Positions 16,084-24,900 of a DNA stretch of 64,000 bases are shown piece by piece (the stretch's first letter is position 1; the number at the start of each line of letters is the position of its first letter). The notes under the pieces are model-generated. The model was not told where the DNA came from. It made no database searches and saw only the letters and a list, made by a program, of their open reading frames with translations. A program made the translations under genes and the position numbers. Origin of the DNA: Planctomycetota bacterium (GTDB lineage Bacteria; Planctomycetota; UBA8742; UBA2392); the NCBI GenBank assembly GCA_020848275.1, contig JADLAK010000095.1, forward strand, positions 1 through 64,000, written 5' to 3'.

Positions 16084-17172
16084 GTGACCCAGCGCGATTT
16101 CATCGAACTGATTTCCGGCCGCAAACGCGGCCTCGGCGCGTCACTGCTGCGTTTAATACTGTGGTGGTGCTCGCTGTATTATACGGCGGCGGTAATCCTC
16201 CGATTGTCTCTTTACCGCGCAGGTATCTTGAAACGGCACAAGGTTGTTAAACCCGTAATCTGCGTCGGCAACCTCACCGCGGGCGGGACCGGCAAGACGC
16301 CCTGCGTGGCCGCTATCGTGAAGATGCTTGGATCCGACGCCAAACCGGCCATCGTCAGCCGCGGCTATCGTTCCCCTTCGGCAGGCTCAGGACAAGGCAA
16401 CGACGAAATGCGCGTGCTTGAGGAACTCTGCCCCAAGGGCACGCCGCACATCCAAAACCCCGACCGCGTCGCGGGTGCACGGGCGGCGGTTGCGGCGGGT
16501 GCAGGCGTAATCGTACTCGACGACGGCTTCAGCCACCTTCGGCTGGAGCGCGACCTCGACATTGTTTTACTCGATGCGCTCAACCCCTTTGGCTACGAAC
16601 ATATGCTGCCGCGCGGCCTCAAGCGCGAGCCGCGCTCCAGCCTGCGCCGAGCGGGCATCGTCGTGGTCACGCGCGCCGATGTCGCGACGCCGCAGCGGTT
16701 GCATGACCTCGACGACGCCATTAAATGCACCGGCTACAGCGGCCCGATCCTGCACGCGGCGCACGTGCCGGTACAGCTCGTGAAGCTGGCGACGCGCGAA
16801 AACGCCGACCTTGGCGCGCTCAAGGACAAACTCGTTGCGCCCTTTTGCGGCATCGGCAACCCCGCGGGCTTCCAGCACACGCTGGAGAAACTCGGGGCAA
16901 AAGTCACGCCGCTGGGCACGTTGGCGCTGGGCGACCACGCGGAACTCGACACCGCGGCATGGACCAAGCAGATCAGCCCGTTTCTGCGCGCGGCGCTGGA
17001 GGCCGGCGCGGTGATGGCGGTGTGCACACAAAAGGATGCCGTGAAGTTGCGGGATCGCAAACTCGAAGACGCGGGCATGCCGATTTTCGAGTTACGCGTT
17101 GAATTCCGCTTTCTGCGCGGCGAAAGTGAGCTGGCCAGTCAGCTCGCCGACGTCGGTGGAGACAAGGGCTAA
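16084..17172 (+). CDS. lpxK: Tetraacyldisaccharide 4'-kinase
   Basis: A 362-residue inner-membrane kinase that phosphorylates the 4' position of lipid A disaccharide. It has an N-terminal membrane segment (LLRLILWWCSLYYTAAVILRL, here noted by its core), the Walker A motif GNLTAGGTGKTP at about residues 62-73, and the SRGYRS motif. It also has VLDDGFSHLRLERDLDIVLLD, recognisable by DDGF and LERD. GTG is the only sensible start. A repeat inserted after SRGYR adds PSAGSGQ between it and the conserved GNDEM, close to the active site. It is followed, with no intergenic gap, by two lipid A acyltransferase paralogues, forming a lipid A modification cluster. Confidence 0.93.
   Translation: MTQRDFIELISGRKRGLGASLLRLILWWCSLYYTAAVILRLSLYRAGILKRHKVVKPVICVGNLTAGGTGKTPCVAAIVKMLGSDAKPAIVSRGYRSPSAGSGQGNDEMRVLEELCPKGTPHIQNPDRVAGARAAVAAGAGVIVLDDGFSHLRLERDLDIVLLDALNPFGYEHMLPRGLKREPRSSLRRAGIVVVTRADVATPQRLHDLDDAIKCTGYSGPILHAAHVPVQLVKLATRENADLGALKDKLVAPFCGIGNPAGFQHTLEKLGAKVTPLGTLALGDHAELDTAAWTKQISPFLRAALEAGAVMAVCTQKDAVKLRDRKLEDAGMPIFELRVEFRFLRGESELASQLADVGGDKG
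16373..16397 (+). repeat. In-frame CCCTTCGGCAGGCTCAGG-type repeat in lpxK
   Basis: The core CCCTTCGGCAGGCTCAGGAC is shared with 10159-10182. It encodes SPSAGSGQ in a loop after SRGYR, a place where other LpxK proteins go almost directly to the GDE/NDE segment. Confidence 0.7.
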
Positions 17173-18204
17173 ATGGAAGACAAGCAGGGCAAGAAGCAAA
17201 AGAAGCGCCGTCTGGGCGCAAAATTCCTGTCGTGGGCGCCCACACGCATCGGTACGGAGTTGTTCATGCGCTGGATGGCGTTCTGGTTCCTGATTTTTGG
17301 CCATCGCTGGACGTACTTTTGGGCGCGTCGCGTCGCGTGGTTTGGCTGGTACTTTGGCGGTCGAATCAAGGGCGTGACGCTGCGCAACCTCGAGCTGTGC
17401 TTCCCTGAAAAGTCCGAGGCCGAACGCACGCGCATCGGCAAAGCCAGCGTGCGGCACTTCTGCTACTACTTTGCCGACATCCTGCTGCTGCCCAAGCATT
17501 TCAAAGGCGAGCGCTGGAAGCGCTACTTCACGACGCTGCCCGCCGAGCACCCGTGCTTCCAGGTTGCCCGTGGCGACAAGCCCGGTTTTTACGTCGGCGT
17601 CCATTTCGGCAATTGGGAAGTCATGTCATGCGGACTGTTCCAAGCCTGCGGCGTACGCACATTTGTGATCATGAAGCCGCTGAACCCGCCGCTGCTTAAC
17701 CGCTGGATCATCCGCCTGCGCACCGCGCTGGGCAGTGAAGTGGTGATGAATGAAGGCGGCGGCGGCCGCGGCTTTGCCCGCGCCATCAAGGAAAACCGCA
17801 AGCTCGGCGTGCTCGTCGACCAGAACGGCGGCGACCATGCGCCGGTCGAGACGTTTTTGGGCGTGCCCTGCACCTGGCAGGCTGATTTCGCGCGCCTGGC
17901 TGTGCGCGCGGGTACCGTTATCCATACCGCAGCCTACCGCGACGGCGAACGTTTCAAATTTGTCCTGGCCGATTCGCCCGTTATTAAGTACACGCGGGAT
18001 TCCGACCCCATGCAGGTCGTGCGCGATTACCGCGACTACATCGAAAAAACCGTGCGCGAGCGCCCCGAGCAATACTTCTGGATGCACCGCCGCTTTAAGG
18101 GCCGCAAACCCGGCTGGCCCGACCGCTACGCCAACCTCGGCCGACGCCTGACGCCCGAAGAACGGCAGGCGATCCTGTCCTCGCCGGCGCCTGTCGCCGC
18201 TTGA
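17173..18204 (+). CDS. Lysophospholipid/lipid A acyltransferase, LpxL/HtrB family, paralogue 1
   Basis: A 343-residue late acyltransferase of lipid A biosynthesis. The ATG follows directly on the lpxK stop. The catalytic H-x4-E motif is HFGNWE (around residue 145), followed by family motifs GRGFARAIKENRKLGVLVDQNGG (recognised by its LVDQNGG core) and FLGVPCTWQADFARLA. The N-terminal basic stretch and one hydrophobic helix fit an inner-membrane-anchored enzyme using acyl-ACP. The next gene is a close paralogue, so the two may add secondary acyl chains at different positions. Confidence 0.88.
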   Translation: MEDKQGKKQKKRRLGAKFLSWAPTRIGTELFMRWMAFWFLIFGHRWTYFWARRVAWFGWYFGGRIKGVTLRNLELCFPEKSEAERTRIGKASVRHFCYYFADILLLPKHFKGERWKRYFTTLPAEHPCFQVARGDKPGFYVGVHFGNWEVMSCGLFQACGVRTFVIMKPLNPPLLNRWIIRLRTALGSEVVMNEGGGGRGFARAIKENRKLGVLVDQNGGDHAPVETFLGVPCTWQADFARLAVRAGTVIHTAAYRDGERFKFVLADSPVIKYTRDSDPMQVVRDYRDYIEKTVRERPEQYFWMHRRFKGRKPGWPDRYANLGRRLTPEERQAILSSPAPVAA

Positions 18205-18256
18205 GACACAGTTTCACGCGTTGACGTTTTTGCCGGCAATGCTTTTCTTTGACGGA

Positions 18257-19357
18257 ATGACCGACGAGGTTAAACCCGCAAAGAAAAAAAGGCGCCGCAC
18301 CGGCGCGTGGGTGTTTCACTTCTGGCCCACGCGGCTGATTGTCGAGCTATACCTGCGTGTGTTCGCGTTCTCGCTGACGTTGTTCGGCCATCGCTGGGCG
18401 TACTGGTGGGCGCGGCGGCTGGCGGCGCTGGCCTGGCTGGTGCTGCCCAAACTGCGAAACATCGCGCTGCGCAACCTGGAACTCTGCTTTCCGCAAAAAA
18501 GCGAGGCCGAGCGCCTGGCCATTGCCAAGGGCAGCTTCCGCCATTTCTGCTACACGCTGTGTGACGTGTTGCTGGTGCCTAAATATTTTCGCGGCGAGAA
18601 CTGGCGGCGCTACTACGAGCTGGTGCCCGACGACGACCCCTACTTCGAGGTTTTCCGGCGCGATGCGCCGGTTTTCTACCTGTCGGCGCATTTCGGTAAC
18701 TGGGAAGTCGCGTCGTTTTCAGTCAACCGCCTGAAGCTGCAGCGCCTGCTGGTGATCATGCGCCCTATGGTGCCGCCTTACGTCAACCGCAAGTTCGTGC
18801 GGCTGCGCGAGCACCTGGGCAACGAAGTGGTCGAAAAGGAGGGCGCCGCCGGCCGCGGTTTCGCCCGCGCTATTCGCGACAAGCGCAAGCTCGCGGTGCT
18901 GGTCGACCAGAACGGCGGCGATTTCGCCCCGGTGGAGACGTTCTTTGGTGTACCGTGTACCTGGCAGGCGGATTTCGCCAAGCTTGCCGTGCGCGCGGGA
19001 ACAATCGTCAACAGCGTCAGCTACCGCGACGGCGACCGTTTCAAATTCGCGATGGAAGACTCGATCGTGCGTTATTACACGCGCGACGACGACCCGATGC
19101 AGATTGTGCGCGACTACCGCGATTACCTCGAACGCGTGATCGCCGCACACCCAGAGCAATACTTCTGGATGCACAAGCGCTTCAAGGCGCGCAAAACTGG
19201 CTGGCCTGACCGCTACGCCAATCTGCATCGGCGCTTGACCGCGGACGAGCGCGCGGCGATGCTTAACGTCGCTGGGACACACGGCAGCGTGTCCGCGAAT
19301 GAGGGCGGGGCCCCGTCGCGGGAGGACACGCTGCCGCGTGTCCCTGCAAAGACCTAA
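18257..19357 (+). CDS. Lysophospholipid/lipid A acyltransferase, LpxL/HtrB family, paralogue 2
   Basis: ATG 18257 is chosen because the following residues (MTDEVKPAKKKRRR) align with the start of paralogue 1. The 366-residue product keeps HFGNWE, LVDQNGG, FFGVPCTWQADFAKLA and the C-terminal YFWMHKRFKARKTGWPDRYANL block. The last roughly 28 residues beyond that block are encoded by an inverted repeat at 19274-19344 and look like a late addition. The stop overlaps the ATG of the small membrane protein gene (TAATG). Confidence 0.88.
   Translation: MTDEVKPAKKKRRRTGAWVFHFWPTRLIVELYLRVFAFSLTLFGHRWAYWWARRLAALAWLVLPKLRNIALRNLELCFPQKSEAERLAIAKGSFRHFCYTLCDVLLVPKYFRGENWRRYYELVPDDDPYFEVFRRDAPVFYLSAHFGNWEVASFSVNRLKLQRLLVIMRPMVPPYVNRKFVRLREHLGNEVVEKEGAAGRGFARAIRDKRKLAVLVDQNGGDFAPVETFFGVPCTWQADFAKLAVRAGTIVNSVSYRDGDRFKFAMEDSIVRYYTRDDDPMQIVRDYRDYLERVIAAHPEQYFWMHKRFKARKTGWPDRYANLHRRLTADERAAMLNVAGTHGSVSANEGGAPSREDTLPRVPAKT
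19274..19344. repeat. Inverted repeat GGGACAC...GTGTCCC overlapping a gene end
   Basis: A 21-base arm starting GGGACACACGGCAGC at 19274 is nearly the reverse complement of the arm ending at 19344. The spacer contains a second small palindrome (GCGGGGCCCCG type). The element is translated as the C-terminal tail of acyltransferase paralogue 2. Confidence 0.75.
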
Positions 19358-19617
19358 TGACCGAATTCTTCCAGAATTTGCAGGCATGGGCGTCGCGCAT
19401 CGACTGGTGGCGCACGTTTTTCAGTGTGCTGGTGTTCGCTGTGGCGGTGGTGCTGGCGATCTGGCTGCCGGCGCGCGTGCTTGAGTACCACACCAACCAG
19501 CGCGGCATCCGCTACGTCTGGTACGTGATCGGCTCGATGATCCTGGTGATGATCTACCTGTGCATGTACGGCTACGGGCGTTTCTGGGAAAGCGATTGGC
19601 AAACCGGCGTGCGCTAA
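19357..19617 (+). CDS. Small two-helix membrane protein (86 aa)
   Basis: The ATG overlaps the stop of acyltransferase paralogue 2, which suggests translational coupling and a role in the same envelope pathway. The product has two hydrophobic helices (VLVFAVAVVLAIWLPARVL and YVIGSMILVMIYLCMYGYG) separated by a short charged loop, and no recognised domain. It could be a helper subunit or an unrelated small membrane protein. Confidence 0.65.
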   Translation: MTEFFQNLQAWASRIDWWRTFFSVLVFAVAVVLAIWLPARVLEYHTNQRGIRYVWYVIGSMILVMIYLCMYGYGRFWESDWQTGVR

Positions 19618-19991
19618 GCGGTCCTACATATATTCTGGGCAGTTGTGGCGCGGACATTCCTGTCCGCGCCACCTAAAGACAATTATCTTGGACCGCTTAG
19701 AGCTTTTTCAGGGCTGGTGTGCCGAGGTTATGCGCTGCGCCGAGCGAGCAGATCAAGAAGCGCGAGCGGCGGCGTGGCCGGAGGCCACGCTCAGCGAGCG
19801 CGACGCAGAGATGCCCACCGGAAAAGCGCCGCTGGCGCTTTTCCGGCACGCTCCGAACGTCGCCCCGCCGCAAGCGGAACCCGGCACGGTAACCGTGAAA
19901 ATGCTCCAGGGAAACAGGTTCAGGCGCAGATAACGATGTCGCGCTGACGCGTCTCTGGACCTGAACCTGAACCTGAACCTATAACAACCCC
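19618..19991. other. Repeat-filled intergenic region
   Basis: No convincing gene is seen in these 374 bases. They hold the GTGGC palindrome at 19645-19672, further hairpins (GTGGCCGGAGGCCAC near 19784, AAAAGCGCC/GGCGCTTTT near 19822), and a CTGAAC hexamer run at 19959-19980 that partly complements GGTTCAGG near 19918. An open frame through it is made of these elements and is not supported as a gene. Confidence 0.6.
19645..19672. repeat. GTGGC-type palindrome
   Basis: A perfect 12-bp hairpin, GTGGCGCGGACA/TGTCCGCGCCAC, with loop TTCC. A member of the dispersed GTGGC/GCCAC family. Confidence 0.75.
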
Positions 19992-22331
19992 ATGAAGATC
20001 GTCTGTATCGGCGGCGGGCCCGCGGGGCTCTATTTTGGCATCCTGATGAAGAAACAGGATGCGCGCCACGACATCACCATTGTCGAGCGCAACAAGGCCA
20101 ACGACACGTTTGGCTGGGGCGTGGTTTTCTCCGACGAAACGCTTTCGATATTCGAGGAGGCCGACGCCGAATCGCTTGTCGAGATCAAAAAGAATTTCGC
20201 TTACTGGACCGACATCGACACCTTTTATCGCGGCGAGCGCATCCGCAGCACCGGCCACGGTTTCTGCGGGCTCGCGCGCGTGAAGCTGCTGAACATCCTG
20301 CAGGAGCGCGCCAAGGCCCTGGGCTGCAAACTAGAGTTCCAGCGCGAAGTGGACGACCTCAAGGCCTTCGCCGACGCCGACCTGATCCTCGCCTGCGACG
20401 GCGTTAACAGCAAAATCCGCGCGCTGTACGCCGACAAGTTCAAGCCGTCGATCGACTGGCGCAAGTGCAAGTTTATCTGGCTCGGCACCGACATGAAGCT
20501 GGACGCATTCACGTTCATCTTCAAGGAAAACGAGCACGGGCTTTTCCAGGTCCACGCCTACCCCTTTGACGCCAACACCAGCACCTTCATCGTCGAATGC
20601 CACGAAGACGTCTGGCGCGCGGCGGGCCTCGACAAAGCCGACGAAGCCACGACCGTCGCGTACCTGGGCAAACTCTTCAAGGACGACCTGCGCGGCCACA
20701 AACTGCTGACGAACATGTCGGTGTGGCGCACGTTCCCGAATATCCGCAACGAAAAGTGGTCACACGGAAACATTGTGCTGGTCGGCGACGCCGCACACAC
20801 AGCGCACTTTTCGATAGGGTCGGGCACGAAGCTCGCGATGGAAGACGTGATCGCGCTTTCGCACGCGCTGCATACTCGCGAGGCTAAAGACATTCCCGCT
20901 GTGCTGGGCATATACGAGGAAGCGCGCCGCCCCGATGTCGAGCGCCTGCAAAAAACCGCACAGACCAGCCTCGAATGGTTCGAAAACACGCGGCGCTACA
21001 TGAAACAGCCGCCGCTGCAGCTCGCGTTTTCGCTGATGACGCGCGGCAAGAGCATCACCTACGACAACCTGCGCAAGCGCGACCCGGCGCTGGTCGCGCG
21101 CGTAACGCAATGGTTCGCGCAGCAGGCCGGCACGGCCAACGCCATGGCCGCGGGGGTCGTGGGCAATACCGGCGACGCGCCGCCGGACGTCAAGGCCGTC
21201 AGCGACCGCATGCGCAAAGTGACGCCGCCTGCGGTGAGCGCAGTCGAACGGCCGCCGATTTTCACTCCGCTGCGCGTGCGCGGGCTGACGCTTCACAACC
21301 GCATCGTGGTCAGCCCGATGTGCCAATATTCAAGCGAAGACGGCATGCCTGACGACTGGCATCTAGTGCACCTCGGCTCGCGCGCCATTGGCGGCGCCGG
21401 TTTAATCATCGCCGAAGCGACGCACGTGAGCGCCGACGCGCGCATCACGCCGGGCTGCGCGGGCATGTACAAACCTGAGCACACGGCGGCGTGGCGGCGC
21501 ATCGTCGAGTTCGTGCACAAACATTCGGCGGCCAAAATAGGCATCCAACTTGCCCACGCCGGGCGCAAGGGCGCCTGTGACCTGCCCTGGAAGGGCGGTA
21601 AGCCGCTTACCAAAGATAAGGCGTGGCCGCTGATTGCCGCGTCGGCCATTGCCTACAACGAGCACAGCCAGACTCCGCGCGAGATGACCCGCGACGACAT
21701 CGCGCGCGTGCGCGATGAATTCAAGCGCGCCGCAAAAGCCGGCGCGAACGCGGGCTTCGACTGGCTTGAACTGCACTTCGCCCACGGCTACCTGATGTCG
21801 ACGTTTATCAGCGCGCTAACGAACAAACGCACGGACGCCTACGGCGGCAGCCTCGATAACCGCCTGCGCTTTGCGCTTGAGACCGTGCGCGCGGTGCGCG
21901 AGGTCTGGCCCGCGGACAAACCGCTTTCGGTGCGCATCTCGGCGACGGAATGGGCCGAGGGCGGCCTCAACAACGGCGAGCGCGCCGTGACCGCCCAGCA
22001 ACTGATTGCGGCTGGCGCAGACATGATCGACGTCTCGGCGGGCGGCGTAGTCAGCTACCAGAAGCCGGTTTACGGGCGCATGTTCCAGTTGCCCTTCAGC
22101 GACCAAATTAGAAACGAGGCGGGCGTGCCGACCATGACCGTCGGCAACGTGCAGGACGCCGACCAGTGCAACACGATATTGGCCGCAGGCCGCGCGGACC
22201 TGTGCGTGCTGGCACGCGCGCATCTGGCCGACCCCTACCTCACGCTTCACGCGGCGCAGCACTACGGTTTTGACGATCAACCGTGGCCTAACCAGTATTT
22301 GGCGGCGAAACCGTTGCGGAAGAAGGGCTGA
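19992..22331 (+). CDS. Bifunctional salicylyl-CoA 5-hydroxylase / anthraniloyl-CoA monooxygenase-reductase-like
   Basis: A 779-residue two-domain flavoprotein. Residues 1 to about 400 form a class A FAD monooxygenase (CIGGGPAGLYFG at the N-terminus, DTFGWGVVFSDETL, and the FAD-binding GDAAHTAHFSIGSGTKLAMED, recognised by GDAAH). Residues from about 420 form an Old-Yellow-Enzyme-like FMN reductase (FTPLRVRGLTLHNRIVVSPM, HFAHGYLMSTF, AYGGSLDNR). This fusion and length match anthraniloyl-CoA monooxygenase/reductase and salicylyl-CoA 5-hydroxylase, which hydroxylate (and may reduce) aromatic CoA thioesters. The exact substrate is not predictable. The stop overlaps the start of a PlsC-like gene. 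Confidence 0.88.
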   Translation: MKIVCIGGGPAGLYFGILMKKQDARHDITIVERNKANDTFGWGVVFSDETLSIFEEADAESLVEIKKNFAYWTDIDTFYRGERIRSTGHGFCGLARVKLLNILQERAKALGCKLEFQREVDDLKAFADADLILACDGVNSKIRALYADKFKPSIDWRKCKFIWLGTDMKLDAFTFIFKENEHGLFQVHAYPFDANTSTFIVECHEDVWRAAGLDKADEATTVAYLGKLFKDDLRGHKLLTNMSVWRTFPNIRNEKWSHGNIVLVGDAAHTAHFSIGSGTKLAMEDVIALSHALHTREAKDIPAVLGIYEEARRPDVERLQKTAQTSLEWFENTRRYMKQPPLQLAFSLMTRGKSITYDNLRKRDPALVARVTQWFAQQAGTANAMAAGVVGNTGDAPPDVKAVSDRMRKVTPPAVSAVERPPIFTPLRVRGLTLHNRIVVSPMCQYSSEDGMPDDWHLVHLGSRAIGGAGLIIAEATHVSADARITPGCAGMYKPEHTAAWRRIVEFVHKHSAAKIGIQLAHAGRKGACDLPWKGGKPLTKDKAWPLIAASAIAYNEHSQTPREMTRDDIARVRDEFKRAAKAGANAGFDWLELHFAHGYLMSTFISALTNKRTDAYGGSLDNRLRFALETVRAVREVWPADKPLSVRISATEWAEGGLNNGERAVTAQQLIAAGADMIDVSAGGVVSYQKPVYGRMFQLPFSDQIRNEAGVPTMTVGNVQDADQCNTILAAGRADLCVLARAHLADPYLTLHAAQHYGFDDQPWPNQYLAAKPLRKKG

Positions 22332-23155
22332 TGTCCCGCGAAGAGCACATCCTCGTGAAACAGGATCGCCCGACGGGCTGGCGTGGCTGGATCTACCTGC
22401 GCATGGTCGAGTTTTCGCTGGCCATGGTGCGCATGTTCATGTTCTTGAAGGTCGTCAACCCGCATAAAATTCCCAAGCGCGGGCCGCTGATATTGATCGC
22501 CAATCACCCGAGTTACTTCGACCCGCCGACACTGGTGGGCCTGCTGATTTATTATGCGGGGCGCGATCTCTCGTTCATGGCCTGGGACAAACTTTTCAAG
22601 GTGCCCGTAGTCCGCTTCTTCACCAACGTCTACAAAGCATATCCGGTAAACAGAGAGAACCCTGGCAGGGGACCGTACGTCACGTTATTAAACATCCTCG
22701 AGAAAGGCGGCGCCGCAGGCGTGTTCCCCGAGGGCAGCCGCAGCAACCAGGCGCTGATGGGCGACTGGAAGCCCGGCGCGCTGCGCGCAGCATTTGCCAC
22801 CAAGGCGACAATTCTGCCCGTGACGATGGCGACCATGGGTGACCTGTGGCCCCGCGACGCATTGCTTCCGTATTTCTGGCGCAGCCACAAAATCATCTTC
22901 CACGACCCGCTGACTTACGACCAATACATGGCGGGCAAGCCGCCGGAGATGCTCGACCGCCAATGGCAGGAGCAACTGGCGGCGCGCATCCGCACGATCA
23001 TCAATGCGCCGCTGGTCGAAAAGCTCGAGGCCCGCGAAAAACTCCGGCAGTTGCGGCTTACCGCGCGAGACATCGCTAAATCGAGCGAAAAAAGTATCGA
23101 AGGCCAACGTGCGGCGAGAATTGCCGCCGCCAAACTGCGCCTTGGCGTGCAATAA
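22331..23155 (+). CDS. 1-acyl-glycerol-3-phosphate acyltransferase family protein (PlsC-like)
   Basis: A 274-residue acyltransferase with the H-x4-D motif NHPSYFD (around residue 59), the substrate-binding FPEGSRS motif (around residue 136) and a hydrophobic N-terminal anchor. By family it acylates lysophosphatidate at the inner membrane. It begins inside the stop codon of the monooxygenase gene (TGATG), so the two are coupled despite the unrelated chemistry. The C-terminal basic helix is unremarkable. It could instead act on another lysolipid, since this family is broad. Confidence 0.85.
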   Translation: MSREEHILVKQDRPTGWRGWIYLRMVEFSLAMVRMFMFLKVVNPHKIPKRGPLILIANHPSYFDPPTLVGLLIYYAGRDLSFMAWDKLFKVPVVRFFTNVYKAYPVNRENPGRGPYVTLLNILEKGGAAGVFPEGSRSNQALMGDWKPGALRAAFATKATILPVTMATMGDLWPRDALLPYFWRSHKIIFHDPLTYDQYMAGKPPEMLDRQWQEQLAARIRTIINAPLVEKLEAREKLRQLRLTARDIAKSSEKSIEGQRAARIAAAKLRLGVQ

Positions 23156-23198
23156 ATACTCAAAGCGGCGACGAATTTGCCGCCTTCTCAACAGATCT

Positions 23199-24836
23199 TT
23201 ATGGCGAGAGCACTTTGCGCACGCGATGGTTGCCCGCGTCGCTGATGTAGAGGTTGCCTTGCGGGTCAAAACACAGGCTTGTGGGGTAGTAGAGTTCGGC
23301 CTGGGTGGCGGGACCGCCATCGCCGCTGAAGCCCGCGCTGTTGGAACCGGCGATGTCGAACGCCGCGTGCGTCACGACATCGATGCGATAGACGTTGTTG
23401 TCGACGGAGTCGGTTGCGTAAAGTTCGTCGCCTGGCCCGATCACCATGCCTTCAGTCTGCGTCAGGTAGGCGACGGTCTCGATGTCGCCCGTCACGGCGT
23501 CGACGCGCCGGATGTTGCCGCTGTTGCCCCACTCGCCGATGTAGAGGTTGCCGGCGCTGTCAACGGCGACATAGCGCGGCTCGTCAAGTTCGGCCAATAG
23601 CGCGGGCCCGCCGTCGCCCGTGCCGCCGCTGCCTCCTCCAGTCCCCGTCCCCGCAATTGTGTCGATGTCGCCGGTGATGGCGTCGACTTTACGCACGCGC
23701 AGGTTGGCGGCGTCGGCAATGTAAAGGTTGCCCGCGTTGTCGCAGCAGATGCCGTGAGCCTGGCTCAACTGAGCCTGCGTGGCCGGCCCGCCATCACCGC
23801 TAAAGCCGATGCTGCCGTTGCCGGCCACGGTTGTGATGATGCCCGTCGAGGCGTCGATGCGCCGCACGGTAATGGATGAGCACACATAGATATTGTCCTG
23901 GCCGTCAATCGCAAGCGCGATCGGGTTGAGCAGTCCCGCCAGCGATGCGGGCCCGCCGTCGCCCGTTGAGGCGCCCTGGCCGTTGCCAGCAAGGGTGCTG
24001 ATCACACCGGTCCTGGCATCCACCACGCGAATGCGGTTGTTGTTGAAGTCGGCGATGTAAATGTTGCCTGCGGAATCGCTGACCACGCTGTGGGGGCCAA
24101 GCAACTGTGAGCCCGCCGCGGGGCCGCCATCGCCCGCAAAGCCCGGGATCGGCCCGCCCGCGAAGGTGACAATCGAACCCGGCCAGCACACCAGTATCTC
24201 CAGCGCGCGCGTGGCGCTCGCGCCGCCGGAATCCTGCACCCGCAGCGTGAACGAATACACGCCGGTAAACTGCGGCGTGCCGGTAATGGTGCAGCGCGGC
24301 GTGCCCGTGGGCGTGTGGTTGAGGCCGGGCGGCAGGCTGCCTGACAAAATGGTCCACTGGTAATTGGCGCCAGTGCCGCCCTTGGCCTCGATCTCGACGT
24401 CGTAGGCGATGGTGTTGATCGCCGTCGGCAGGCCCACGGCCTTGATCGCAAGCTGGCCCGGGGGCAGCGTGCCGATGTTGACCGTGAATTGCTTACGCGC
24501 GATGTTTTCTTCGGCGTCGGTGACCTCAAGCGTAAACGTGAACACCCCTACGCCGACGGGCACTCCCTCAATGCGCGCGTTAAGCGTCTCGGGGACAAGC
24601 AGCAGGCCGTTGGGAAGTTGGCCGCTTGCGACCCGCCACTCAAAGGGCGTCCCGAGGCCGCGTTCTGTGCGAAGTTCGGCGCTGTAGGCCACAAACTCGG
24701 TGCCGTCAGGCAGCGGTTCGTCCCAGATCTTGAAGGGCGAAGTGACCGAGCCCATACCGCTGCTGGCGCCGCCGCAGGCGCTAACTGCGATGGCCAAGGC
24801 AGCAAACATCAGGCATGTGAGCAGGCGTAGGACCAT
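23199..24836 (-). CDS. NHL-repeat lipoprotein with Ig-like domains (545 aa)
   Basis: A lipoprotein signal with a lipobox at AVSAC (Cys21) is followed by two Ig-like/cadherin-like modules recognisable by LPNGLLL and LPPGLNHTPTGTP. Then come about six NHL blades with the recurring pattern AGN-GDGGPA-L-P-A-D--GN-YIAD--N-R-R-VD--TG. NHL repeats fold as a beta-propeller and commonly bind proteins or glycans at the cell surface. It ends soon after the last blade (GNHRVRKVLSP). It is the smallest of three consecutive relatives on this strand. Expected location: outer-membrane or periplasmic lipid anchor. Confidence 0.85.
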   Translation of the reverse strand: MVLRLLTCLMFAALAIAVSACGGASSGMGSVTSPFKIWDEPLPDGTEFVAYSAELRTERGLGTPFEWRVASGQLPNGLLLVPETLNARIEGVPVGVGVFTFTLEVTDAEENIARKQFTVNIGTLPPGQLAIKAVGLPTAINTIAYDVEIEAKGGTGANYQWTILSGSLPPGLNHTPTGTPRCTITGTPQFTGVYSFTLRVQDSGGASATRALEILVCWPGSIVTFAGGPIPGFAGDGGPAAGSQLLGPHSVVSDSAGNIYIADFNNNRIRVVDARTGVISTLAGNGQGASTGDGGPASLAGLLNPIALAIDGQDNIYVCSSITVRRIDASTGIITTVAGNGSIGFSGDGGPATQAQLSQAHGICCDNAGNLYIADAANLRVRKVDAITGDIDTIAGTGTGGGSGGTGDGGPALLAELDEPRYVAVDSAGNLYIGEWGNSGNIRRVDAVTGDIETVAYLTQTEGMVIGPGDELYATDSVDNNVYRIDVVTHAAFDIAGSNSAGFSGDGGPATQAELYYPTSLCFDPQGNLYISDAGNHRVRKVLSP

Positions 24837-24900
24837 GTGAGAGTTTAATGTGCAAGTGTGGTGCCATCTCAGCGGGATTAGGCGCCCAAATTGAACGTGG

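Noticed and set aside
19643-19947. Two overlapping open frames of about 100 codons before the monooxygenase gene
   Set aside because: They consist mostly of palindromic repeats and lack ribosome sites or any recognisable fold.
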